Shown here: positions 1-5,855 of the stretch, one piece after another
Layout: each line of letters starts with the position of its first letter
Position numbering within the stretch: the first letter of the stretch is position 1
Source: Candidatus Omnitrophota bacterium
GTDB lineage: Bacteria > Omnitrophota > Koll11 > Duberdicusellales > 4484-171
DNA: 9,259 bases
Direction: 5' to 3'
Assembly (NCBI GenBank): GCA_030692055.1
Contig: JAUYCY010000168.1
Span: 1-9,259 of the forward strand
The notes under the pieces: generated by a model
Told to the model about the DNA's origin: nothing
The model's database searches: none
Seen by the model: only the letters and a program-made list of their open reading frames with translations
Program-made: the position numbers and the translations under genes

Positions 1-1
1 C

Positions 2-853
2 AGGTGGGGCCTTACAGGTAGCTTGGGCAAGCCTGTCTGTAAATCGCAATTGGCAAGGTTACTAAGGAATTCAATTTATTACGGAGTTTTTAAATTTAAC
101 GGTGAAATGTATGAAGGCAGCCACCCGCCGCTTATCTCTAAGAAACTTTTTGATAGCGTGCAGGGTATTTTAGACAACCGCCACCGCAATCATAAACCCA
201 CAGAAACAAAATACGCTTTTACCGGTTTATTAAAGTGTGAATATTGCGGTTGCTGTATTACCGCAGAGAAACAAAAAGGACATATTTATTATCATTGCAC
301 CAAAAAGAAATCACCCTGCCCCAGCAAAAAGTTTCTTAGAGAAGAGGCTTTGCTTTCCCAAGTCAACGAAGCTATCAAGAAAGTTTATATAGCTGATTCA
401 ACAAAAGACAAAATGATTAATCGCTTTGACGAGCTCTTCCAGGAGGAAAGCAAAGCCTCCTTTTCTCTATCTCAGGAAGTTAAGAACCGAATCAGCGAAT
501 TTGATACAAAGGTTGAGCGCCTTGTTGACATCTTCATTGACCGCCAAATTACTCAGGAAGAATACGCTAAGAGGAAAGCGAAATTACTCAACGATAAGAA
601 AGATTTAGAGGGTAAGCTCAAGGAGATAGAGAAAAGCGGCGGCGGGTGGCTCGAACCGGCAAAACAATTCGTAACTACTTGTAATAGAGCAAGTTCTGTC
701 GCTTGGCAGGAAATTTTAAGCCCCAAAAAAGATTTTTTGAAAATTTGCGGTTCGAACCTCGTCTTAAAAGACACAAGCCTTTGTGTTACATATAAAAAGC
801 CCTACGATTTAGTTGCAAAATCGCAAGGTCGTCTCAACTGGCGGAGGGGGTGA
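2..853 (+). CDS. large serine recombinase, C-terminal part (5' end outside window)
   Basis: The reading frame is open to the left edge, so the N-terminal resolvase catalytic domain with its nucleophilic serine lies outside the window. What is visible is the end of the 'Recombinase' DNA-binding domain (GSLGKPVCKSQLARLLRNSIYYG, typical of large serine recombinases), then a zinc ribbon (CEYC, then HC and a further C about 25 residues on), then a long charged helix with coiled-coil character (KNRISEFDTKVERL onward), then the usual YKKPYDLVAK tail. Such enzymes integrate, excise or invert DNA between att sites without a transposase-type target duplication. The stop codon lies within the convergent tRNA-Ser(UGA) gene and the last codons (LNWRRG) are the complement of its 3' end, CCA included. 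This fits an element boundary at the tRNA. The family call is firm; integration at this tRNA is inferred. Confidence 0.9.
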   Translation, partial: RWGLTGSLGKPVCKSQLARLLRNSIYYGVFKFNGEMYEGSHPPLISKKLFDSVQGILDNRHRNHKPTETKYAFTGLLKCEYCGCCITAEKQKGHIYYHCTKKKSPCPSKKFLREEALLSQVNEAIKKVYIADSTKDKMINRFDELFQEESKASFSLSQEVKNRISEFDTKVERLVDIFIDRQITQEEYAKRKAKLLNDKKDLEGKLKEIEKSGGGWLEPAKQFVTTCNRASSVAWQEILSPKKDFLKICGSNLVLKDTSLCVTYKKPYDLVAKSQGRLNWRRG

Positions 854-929
854 GATTCGAACTCACGGTGGACACGAGGCCCACAGCAGTTTTCAAGACT
901 GCCCGTTTCAACCGCTCACGCACCCCTCC
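839..929 (-). tRNA. tRNA-Ser (anticodon UGA), CCA encoded
   Basis: Read on the minus strand the sequence folds as a class II tRNA. The acceptor stem is GGAGGGG/CCCCTCC, the anticodon arm GCAGT-CTTGAAA-ACTGC gives anticodon UGA, there is a long variable arm, and the T-arm is GTGAG-TTCGAAT-CTCAC. Discriminator G is followed by a genomically encoded CCA (839-841). Its 3' end overlaps the last codons and the stop of the convergent serine recombinase gene. It should read UCA and neighbouring serine codons. Confidence 0.96.
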
Positions 930-1152
930 TCATCAAGCAAAATTAAGCGTTCACCACACCTGTTATCATTTTATTTTATCCTAAGCAATGGTTGGATGTA
1001 CGTTTTTATTGTGTTTAAATCCTAGCGAATAGCCACTTTGCCACGCCTAAAATTATCAATAGTTTCTCTACCACAGGTGTATGCCTCTGTTATGACCTAT
1101 CAGATACCTTTGGGGGCCACATTAAGGCTTTGGATAAAGATAACTTAACCAA
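930..1152. other. intergenic spacer, no gene seen
   Basis: This separates tRNA-Ser(UGA) and the end of the first signalling operon. Apart from the possible GIY-YIG/spacer relic at 981-1025, I see only an 8-bp inverted repeat (ACACCTGT near 956, ACAGGTGT near 1073). No hairpin followed by a T-run marks the end of the minus-strand operon. Confidence 0.5.
981..1025 (+). pseudogene. possible relic: element spacer end joined to a GIY-YIG gene start
   Basis: CTAAGCAATGGTTGGATGTAC resembles the end of the spacer in the tRNA-Arg elements (minus strand, about 8019-8039: TAAGCAGATCGTTGGATGTAC), with one gap and one mismatch. Here it continues not into a palindrome but into a reading frame WMYVFIVFKS and a stop, which looks like the usual MYYVYILKS start of small GIY-YIG nucleases. 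Nothing recognisable as GIY-YIG follows in any frame. The match is short and could be chance, but it is the only place where the spacer and a GIY-YIG-like start are joined directly. Confidence 0.4.
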
Positions 1153-1536
1153 TCAATTGCTTCTTCTTTTTATGACTTCCTCTATTTTTGTTTTTAACGT
1201 TGGGGCATCTATGGGCTTAAGAAGATAGAGCTCATCATATAATTGCGCTGCTTGCATGTATGATTCTTGGTCGCCTTTTGCTGTAAGCATGATTACAGGA
1301 ATCGATATAGTATCAATATCTTTCTTTAACCTCTTTAAAACTTCAAAACCATTCATTTTAGGCATCATAACATCTAAGATAATCACGTCTGGCTTATCTT
1401 TTTTAGCTATACTAAGGCCTCTTTTCCCATTTGTAGCTATCGCCACCAAAAAAGAGCCTGTAATTTCAAGATTACGTTTAACCATTTTACAAAAATATTC
1501 TTCGTCATCAATGATCAATATTTTCTTTTGAAGCAT
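1153..1536 (-). CDS. single-domain response regulator receiver (CheY-like)
   Basis: A 127-residue protein that is only a receiver domain. It has the acidic pair D10-D11 (ILIIDDEE), phospho-acceptor D55 (VIILDVMMP), T85 (VIMLTAK) and K107 (LLKP), so all receiver signature residues are present. There is no DNA-binding or enzymatic output domain, so it must act by protein-protein contact or as a phosphotransfer intermediate. It starts 29 nt inside the end of the upstream kinase gene. A strong Shine-Dalgarno AAGGAGG stands six bases before the ATG, within that kinase's coding sequence, which favours translational coupling and a cognate pair. A close paralogue with the same spacing of D, T and K follows the second kinase at 5955-6341. 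Confidence 0.93.
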   Translation of the reverse strand: MLQKKILIIDDEEYFCKMVKRNLEITGSFLVAIATNGKRGLSIAKKDKPDVIILDVMMPKMNGFEVLKRLKKDIDTISIPVIMLTAKGDQESYMQAAQLYDELYLLKPIDAPTLKTKIEEVIKRRSN

Positions 1537-2713
1537 AACGCACCTCCTTGCTCCTGAACGGTTTTAAAAGAATAATTGCTTTTGCTCCTTCTCCATATTT
1601 ACTTTCAATATCTATCAAACCTCTGTGCATATCAATTATATTACGGCTCACATATAAACCTATACCCGAGCCTCCTTTCAATCCTTTTGTGGTTACGAAA
1701 GGGTTGAATAGTTTTTCCAAAATTTCTTTGGGAATCCCCGTACCGCTATCTTCAATTTTAACCATTATCACTTTTTCTCTGGGGCTGAGATATCCCCAAT
1801 TTTTTTTAATGATATCGTGCGTTAATTCCTCTATCAACTTTTCTTGGCTGCGTATAATAATTTTCCCTCCTTTGGGCATTGCCTGAATTGCATTCATTAA
1901 TAAATTAACAAATACTTGTTCAATTCTATTTTTATCCACCAAAACCTTAGATATACTATTGTCGGCTTCAAATATTATATCAATATTTTCAAACTTAATA
2001 TTAGTTTTTACCAAATCTAAAGCGCTTTTTAAAATAGAATTAATATCTTCTGGCTGTAAGTCTAAGCTTTTTGCCCTAGAAAAATCAAGTAACGCATTTA
2101 CAATTTTATTTGCTCTCTGCACGCTATTTTTTATAATATTTAAGGTATCAATAATATCGTTCTCTCTAGAATGCATTTTCGCTTCCAGATAGTTAACACC
2201 CTGAATTATTATTCCTAAGGGGTTCTTGACTTCATGGGCTACGCCGCTTGCCAATAAACCTATGGCATTTAATTTTTCGGCTTGGATAAGCTGATCCCGA
2301 GTCTCCTTTAGGCGAGCATAGGCTGCTTGTAATTCTTCTTCTTCTTTTTTGCGTTTAGTAATATCTTTAGTTATGCACGCTATCCAAAGCATGCCCCCGT
2401 CGTTATCATTCATTATCGAACTGCTAAAGAGCACAGGTATTTCTTGGCCGTTTTTTGCCTGGTAATATGTATCAACATTAAGTATTGTTCCTGAGCCAAT
2501 TATTTTTTCGACGTTTTCTCTTCTGAGGATAGAAATCTTTGATTCTGAAAAGATAATTTCTACGCTTTTTCCGATAAGCTCTTCCTCTTTATAGCCTAAA
2601 AGATAGAGAGTTGCTTCATTAACTATCCTTATCGCCTTCTTTGCATCAAGTATTATTAAAGGGTCAACTATAAATTTAACAATTGTATCTTTTATATCGT
2701 TTATATCTAACAT
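1508..2713 (-). CDS. PAS-domain sensor histidine kinase (probably cytoplasmic)
   Basis: A 401-residue kinase. A PAS domain spans about residues 8-120 (FIVDPLIILD, NEATLYLLGY, then a PAC-type ACITKDITKRK). A short coiled-coil linker follows, then HisKA with phospho-acceptor H160 (SGVAHEVKNP) and a HATPase domain with N-box N274 (LLMNAIQAMP), G1 D322-G326 (EDSGTGIP), F-box FNPFVTTKG and G2 GGSGIGL near 347-353. No transmembrane segment is visible, so the signal is probably cytoplasmic, through the PAS pocket. The start ATG has no clear Shine-Dalgarno. It lies 20 nt after tadA and overlaps the receiver gene by 29 nt, so it is within an operon. The kinase core is paralogous to that of the 6347-7534 protein, while the sensory N-termini differ. 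The PAS ligand cannot be predicted. Confidence 0.94.
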   Translation of the reverse strand: MLDINDIKDTIVKFIVDPLIILDAKKAIRIVNEATLYLLGYKEEELIGKSVEIIFSESKISILRRENVEKIIGSGTILNVDTYYQAKNGQEIPVLFSSSIMNDNDGGMLWIACITKDITKRKKEEEELQAAYARLKETRDQLIQAEKLNAIGLLASGVAHEVKNPLGIIIQGVNYLEAKMHSRENDIIDTLNIIKNSVQRANKIVNALLDFSRAKSLDLQPEDINSILKSALDLVKTNIKFENIDIIFEADNSISKVLVDKNRIEQVFVNLLMNAIQAMPKGGKIIIRSQEKLIEELTHDIIKKNWGYLSPREKVIMVKIEDSGTGIPKEILEKLFNPFVTTKGLKGGSGIGLYVSRNIIDMHRGLIDIESKYGEGAKAIILLKPFRSKEVRYASKENIDH

Positions 2714-2733
2714 AAATTAAACTAATTTATCGT

Positions 2734-3207
2734 TTAATGTTCTAATTTTTTCCTTTTACTTTTAAAAAAATCTTTTAAGATATTTGCGCATTCTGCCATT
2801 AAAATCCCTCTTTTTACTTTTATTTTATGGTTGAGCCTAAATGCATTGATATCCATTCGAGAGCCGAAGGCGCCGGTTTTTGGGTCAGAAGCACCAAAAA
2901 CGACCCTGCCTATACGAGAAAGAATAAGTGCCCCCGCACACATAGAGCATGGTTCTATTGTAACATACAAGGTACAGTTGTGAAGCCATTTTGATTTTAA
3001 AAAATCTGCGGCTTGCGTAATGGCTATCATTTCCGCATGAGCTGTAGGGTCATTTAAGCGCTCTACCTGATTGTGGGCTTTAGCGATAATTTTACCTTTG
3101 TAAACTATCACCGCGCCTACAGGAATTTCCTCCTCTTCAAACGCACATTGCGCTTCTTGCAAGGCTTTACGCATATATAACTGCTGATGATTTTTTGAAG
3201 TGAACAT
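2734..3207 (-). CDS. tadA: tRNA-specific adenosine deaminase TadA
   Basis: A 157-residue zinc deaminase of the CDA fold. The HAE motif (H57, E59) supplies a zinc ligand and the catalytic glutamate. PCSMC (C87, C90) supplies the other two zinc ligands. The N-terminal MRKALQEAQCAFEEEEIPVGAVIV and the C-terminal VVFGASDPKTGAFGS are typical of TadA rather than of cytidine or guanine deaminases. TadA converts A34 to inosine in tRNA-Arg(ACG) so that CGU, CGC and CGA are read. The length fits the family. No good Shine-Dalgarno precedes the ATG at 3207; the in-frame ATG at M12 is an alternative start. It sits between signalling genes, 39 nt after one and 20 nt before the next, so it is probably co-transcribed with them without an obvious functional tie. 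Confidence 0.95.
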   Translation of the reverse strand: MFTSKNHQQLYMRKALQEAQCAFEEEEIPVGAVIVYKGKIIAKAHNQVERLNDPTAHAEMIAITQAADFLKSKWLHNCTLYVTIEPCSMCAGALILSRIGRVVFGASDPKTGAFGSRMDINAFRLNHKIKVKRGILMAECANILKDFFKSKRKKLEH

Positions 3208-3246
3208 GAAGGTTAGGGAAACTCTTGTAAGGGTTTTTACGGTAAG

Positions 3247-4776
3247 TTATTTAATCTTGCTGATAACTTTTAAAAATATCTTTGCTATCTTGGGGTCAAA
3301 ATGCGTGCCTGTTTCCTTTTTTATAATTTCCACTGCTTTTTTCTTGCTATAAGCGCGCCTGTACGGCCGGTCTGAAACAAGCGCCTGATACACATCGGCA
3401 AGGGCGACTATCCTTGCACTAAGAGGAATCTCTTCGCCTTTTAACCCTAAAGGATAACCTTGGCCGTCATAACGCTCATGATGGTATAAAATAGCCGGTA
3501 TTGCTCCTCTAAGCGCATGTATGTCTCTTAAAATTTCTGCAGCGGTCCAGGGATGAGTTTTTATTATTTCTCTCTCTTTAACAGTCAAAGGCCCTTTTTT
3601 AGAAAGGATACTTTCGTCTATGCCGACTTTTCCTAAATCATGTAAAACCGCAGCGTGTTTTACGTTCTCTATCTCGGAATGAGGCAATCTTAATTCCTGG
3701 GCGATTTTCTCCGCGACTAAAGCAGTATACTCTACGTGCCTTCCCGTGTAGGAATCTTTTGCCTCTATAGCGCGGGCAAAACCATAAATCATCTCCAAGA
3801 GATCGCGTGTCAACAAAGCATTTAGTTTCTCTATTTTTGTTTTAAACCCGTGTATCTCGGTTTTGTCTTTTTGACCATCGTAATAGCGCTGATGCGGCCC
3901 AGAAAAAAGGACGATGTTATTTCCTCCTTTGCTTTTAGCAAGGCTTAAACAACTGTGTAAGGCGCTCACGATATCTTTAGTATTATAAATATTGTCTGTC
4001 GGGAACGAAACCACCCCCATGCTTACTTTAATATTTAAGCTAAATTTTTTATATTTGAATTTACGAGTAGATATCGTATCTTTCATTCTTCTTGCTACCT
4101 GAGAGGAATTTTCTTTTGACGAGTGAGGAAGAATAATAAAAAATTCGTCCTCCATCCAACGGCAAAGCGTATCTTCCTTGCGTATTGCTTCTTTTAAAAT
4201 ACCTACCATTTCTTTAATTACCACGTCACCAACATTGACGCCATAGACTTCATTTATTTGACGAAAATAATCTATGTCAATAACTATGAAGGAAATATTA
4301 TGTAAATGTCTTCTAGCACGGCTTAATTCTTGTTGCGCCCGGTGGTAGAAATAACGCCAATTGTGGCACCCTGTCAATGGATCGATTAAAATAACCTTTT
4401 CTATCCTTTTATCCCTCTCGACCAACTGACCTTCTAAATCACTGATCTTTTTCTTAAACACTAACAACTTCTCTGCGCATCTTAACCTAAAACGAACCCT
4501 TTCTTTGGTGTCTTCGCTGGTAAAATAATCGAAGAAACCGTACTTTTTTAATATTTTTACGTTTTTTTTGTCATCCTTGGGGAAATGGATAAAACATATT
4601 TTGTCAAAAAGCTGTGAGAGGTTAAGCTTTCTTTTTTTCAGAAATTCAGAGTCAAAAACAACGAATGGGTAATTCTTTTTATAGATTTCTTTTATACTAG
4701 AAGTTTTGCGGAAAGGAAGGGGTAAGGAAACTTTGTGTCTTAAGGATTTCTCTATGCAGTAAATAATTTTTTCCAT
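3247..4776 (-). CDS. degenerate GGDEF / intact HD-GYP protein, likely c-di-GMP phosphodiesterase
   Basis: A 509-residue protein in three parts. Residues 1 to about 100 look like a pseudo-receiver (FVVFDSEF, YGFFDYFTSE) without a recognisable phospho-acceptor. A coiled coil at about 103-130 leads into a GGDEF-type domain (DPLTGCHNWRYF, metal-site D167), in which the signature at 208-212 is MEDEF, losing both glycines. From about 330 an HD-GYP domain keeps H379-D380 (LHDLGK), HP at 408-409, HH at 432-433, DGQGYP at 437-442 and the DVYQALVSDRPYR helix. HD-GYP enzymes hydrolyse cyclic di-GMP. The GGDEF part is probably catalytically dead and may bind nucleotide or serve dimerisation. This is the first gene of the four-gene operon, preceded by a candidate promoter and a perfect palindrome. 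No membrane segment is seen. Confidence 0.9.
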   Translation of the reverse strand: MEKIIYCIEKSLRHKVSLPLPFRKTSSIKEIYKKNYPFVVFDSEFLKKRKLNLSQLFDKICFIHFPKDDKKNVKILKKYGFFDYFTSEDTKERVRFRLRCAEKLLVFKKKISDLEGQLVERDKRIEKVILIDPLTGCHNWRYFYHRAQQELSRARRHLHNISFIVIDIDYFRQINEVYGVNVGDVVIKEMVGILKEAIRKEDTLCRWMEDEFFIILPHSSKENSSQVARRMKDTISTRKFKYKKFSLNIKVSMGVVSFPTDNIYNTKDIVSALHSCLSLAKSKGGNNIVLFSGPHQRYYDGQKDKTEIHGFKTKIEKLNALLTRDLLEMIYGFARAIEAKDSYTGRHVEYTALVAEKIAQELRLPHSEIENVKHAAVLHDLGKVGIDESILSKKGPLTVKEREIIKTHPWTAAEILRDIHALRGAIPAILYHHERYDGQGYPLGLKGEEIPLSARIVALADVYQALVSDRPYRRAYSKKKAVEIIKKETGTHFDPKIAKIFLKVISKIK

Positions 4777-4778
4777 AG

Positions 4779-4794
4779 TGATAGAATTCTATCA
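4779..4794. promoter_or_regulatory. perfect 16-bp palindrome at the operon start (candidate operator)
   Basis: TGATAGAATTCTATCA is a perfect palindrome ending two bases before the ATG at 4776. It overlaps the best -10 candidate, so a dimeric regulator bound here would block the promoter. No regulator gene in the window is an obvious partner. Confidence 0.45.
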
Positions 4795-4813
4795 TAATAA
4801 AAATATTTTACAA
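4786..4813 (-). promoter_or_regulatory. candidate sigma-70-type promoter for the HD-GYP/tadA/kinase operon
   Basis: On the minus strand, TTGTAA (4813-4808) is followed 16 bases later by TAGAAT (4791-4786), near-consensus -35 and -10 hexamers. The ATG follows only nine bases after the -10 box. If the prediction is right, the transcript would be leaderless or almost so, which agrees with the lack of a Shine-Dalgarno. AT-rich sequence makes chance matches likely. Confidence 0.35.
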
Positions 4814-4909
4814 GCCAAAGGCCAAAAATCTTTGCGCTTTCACAGTGCTTTTAAATAGATAAATCTGGCGAAACCTTTACCTTATTTTAAGAATATCAAA
4901 GATGGAACC

Positions 4910-5055
4910 CCACGGCTTTACAGCCGTGGTACCTGAAAAACCCGCCGCCGCTTCGCGTCGGCGAGGTCCGCCTCCAACATGTTGTGGTGACATCTCGCCG
5001 TAGTGCACTTTTCTGCATTCATCCACGGGTTTACACCCGTGGTTTTCTGCACGAA
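4910..5055. repeat. palindrome-rich spacer with two matching TTAC hairpins (MITE-like)
   Basis: Two stem-loops share the same architecture: CCACGGCT-TTAC-AGCCGTGG (4910-4929) and CCACGGGT-TTAC-ACCCGTGG (5023-5042). Their stems differ by a compensated base pair and their loops are identical. Between them lies a GC-rich stretch with further short inverted repeats (GCCGCCGCTTCGCGTCGGCG around 4942-4962). GTGCA at 5004-5008 and TGCAC at 5048-5052 flank the second hairpin. No reading frame is seen. It could be a non-autonomous IS200/IS605-type relic or a repeated intergenic palindrome. It accounts for most of the 330-bp gap between the two transcription units. Confidence 0.55.
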
Positions 5056-5108
5056 GACGGATAAACCAGCGGACTCAATGCCCTATTATGACTACGTTAT
5101 ATAAACTG

Positions 5109-5345
5109 CTATTTTAATTCATCAACAAAAACAGAACTGCCTTTTACCCAGCGCTGACTAATACTATCCTTAACCTCAACCTCGCCTGTCCATGTGTCAA
5201 ACCTGACAGATAAATATTTTCCTCTTTGTGCAGAATCCATTGATACTTTTCCCATCCTATATCGACCATTAATGCCATTTAAGAATGTGCCTGTCGCAAA
5301 AACCAAAATTGCTATGACTACAAGCCATTTCTGCAAAACATTCAT
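5109..5345 (-). CDS. small membrane-anchored or secreted protein of unknown function
   Basis: A 78-residue protein I do not recognise. Residues 4-22 (LQKWLVVIAILVFATGTFL) form one hydrophobic segment after a single lysine, either a signal peptide or an N-terminal anchor. The rest is polar with a strand-like pattern (KYLSVRFDTWTGEVEVKD) and would lie outside the membrane. The start is well supported: AAAGGAGGA stands just before the ATG. The ATG overlaps the stop codon of the ancestral GIY-YIG frame, so the two were probably translationally coupled before that gene was frameshifted. No terminator with a T-run is seen after the stop. Confidence 0.6.
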   Translation of the reverse strand: MNVLQKWLVVIAILVFATGTFLNGINGRYRMGKVSMDSAQRGKYLSVRFDTWTGEVEVKDSISQRWVKGSSVFVDELK

Positions 5346-5643
5346 TTTATTCTTCCTCCTTTAGTGTGCAAGGCTTTTATCGAAAGGCTTGGCTGAGATA
5401 ACATCTCTTTCAGCCTTCTGCAACCAGTTGTTGATTTATAGAATTTCTCTTTCTGCCGAGCCACGCTTAATGTTTCAAATGACTCAGTATGTACTATTTC
5501 ATACGGACGATATGAACGTGAAGATTTAACTCTACCGGCACTCTATCGGCATTATGTTCCGCTAAACGTTTCTCAACATCATCCGCAACGCCGGTATACG
5601 TCCTCGTCTTTTCTTCATTCAGAAGAATGTAAACGTAATACAT
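5342..5643 (-). pseudogene. GIY-YIG endonuclease, frameshifted by an 11-bp tandem duplication
   Basis: The N-terminus MYYVYILLNEEKTRTYTGVADDVEKRLAEHN is that of small GIY-YIG nucleases (YVYIL and YTG motifs, catalytic-type arginine in KRLAEHN). The frame then breaks. After AAT the sequence GCCGATAGAGT is followed by GCCGGTAGAGT, a near-perfect tandem copy. Removing 11 bases restores RVKSSRSYRPYEIVHTE followed by FETLSVARQKEKFYKSTTGCRRLKEM, the family's usual second half, ending at TGA 5344-5342 (about 96 residues in all). As it stands, translation stops after about 49 residues at 5494. The true start is the ATG at 5643; an upstream in-frame ATG at 5685 only translates tRNA-stub sequence. The gene lies immediately after a tRNA-Ser 3' stub. 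Its rest is otherwise well preserved, so the break may be recent or a sequencing or assembly error. Confidence 0.85.
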
Positions 5644-5665
5644 TGTTAACCTTGATGGCGGATCT

Positions 5666-5694
5666 CGCCAAAATTTGCATAGCACATTTTGGCG
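5666..5694. repeat. hairpin between tRNA-Ser stub and GIY-YIG gene
   Basis: CGCCAAAAT (5666-5674) and ATTTTGGCG (5686-5694) are perfect 9-bp complements around an 11-base loop. The outer arm takes in the encoded CCA and the discriminator base of the tRNA-Ser stub. It could be a remnant of tRNA 3' processing or termination, or part of the GIY-YIG element's boundary. Confidence 0.6.
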
Positions 5695-5710
5695 GAGAGG
5701 CAGGGATTTG
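5690..5710 (-). pseudogene. tRNA-Ser 3' stub with encoded CCA
   Basis: On the minus strand CAAATCCCTG-CCTCTCC-G-CCA repeats the 3' half of the T-arm, the acceptor strand and the discriminator of tRNA-Ser(GGA), and adds an encoded CCA that the intact gene lacks. It begins exactly at T-loop C56, where the palindrome of the neighbouring element ends. It is most simply the original 3' end of the tRNA, displaced when the element inserted. Confidence 0.85.
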
Positions 5711-5855
5711 TATGCACTCTTCGCCGAAGGCGAAGCTGGCCCGAAGGGCTCATGAGTGCATCCAAATAATGTATTAGGCTTTGCAATGCGATGAGCTTAC
5801 TGTGCTCCACCACTCTTACAAAGAACCACAAACAATACGGAGAGGCAGGGATTTG
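5711..5855 (-). mobile_element. tRNA T-loop-targeted element, copy A (at tRNA-Ser)
   Basis: This 145-bp unit is bounded by the same T-loop position at both sides. In minus-strand order it holds the 3' end of intact tRNA-Ser(GGA) without CCA (5855-5838), then a spacer of about 70 bp containing AGTAAGCTCATCGCATTGC, which is similar to the spacers at tRNA-Arg, then a palindrome. The palindrome has a basal stem (GAGTGCAT at 5754-5761 with ATGCACTC at 5712-5719, extended by CCAAAT/ATTTGT with one mismatch) and two inner hairpins with GAA loops (CTTCGCC-GAA-GGCGAAG and GGCCC-GAA-GGGCT). It codes for nothing I can recognise. The name is mine; I know of no formal description. Confidence 0.65.

Noticed and set aside
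813..1025. 70-codon plus-strand open frame after the recombinase
   Set aside because: Most of it is the complement of tRNA-Ser(UGA). Only its last residues (WMYVFIVFKS) are of interest and are reported separately as a possible relic.
1256..1886. Plus-strand open frames opposite the kinase and receiver genes
   Set aside because: They mirror the minus-strand signalling genes and lack family motifs and ribosome binding sites.
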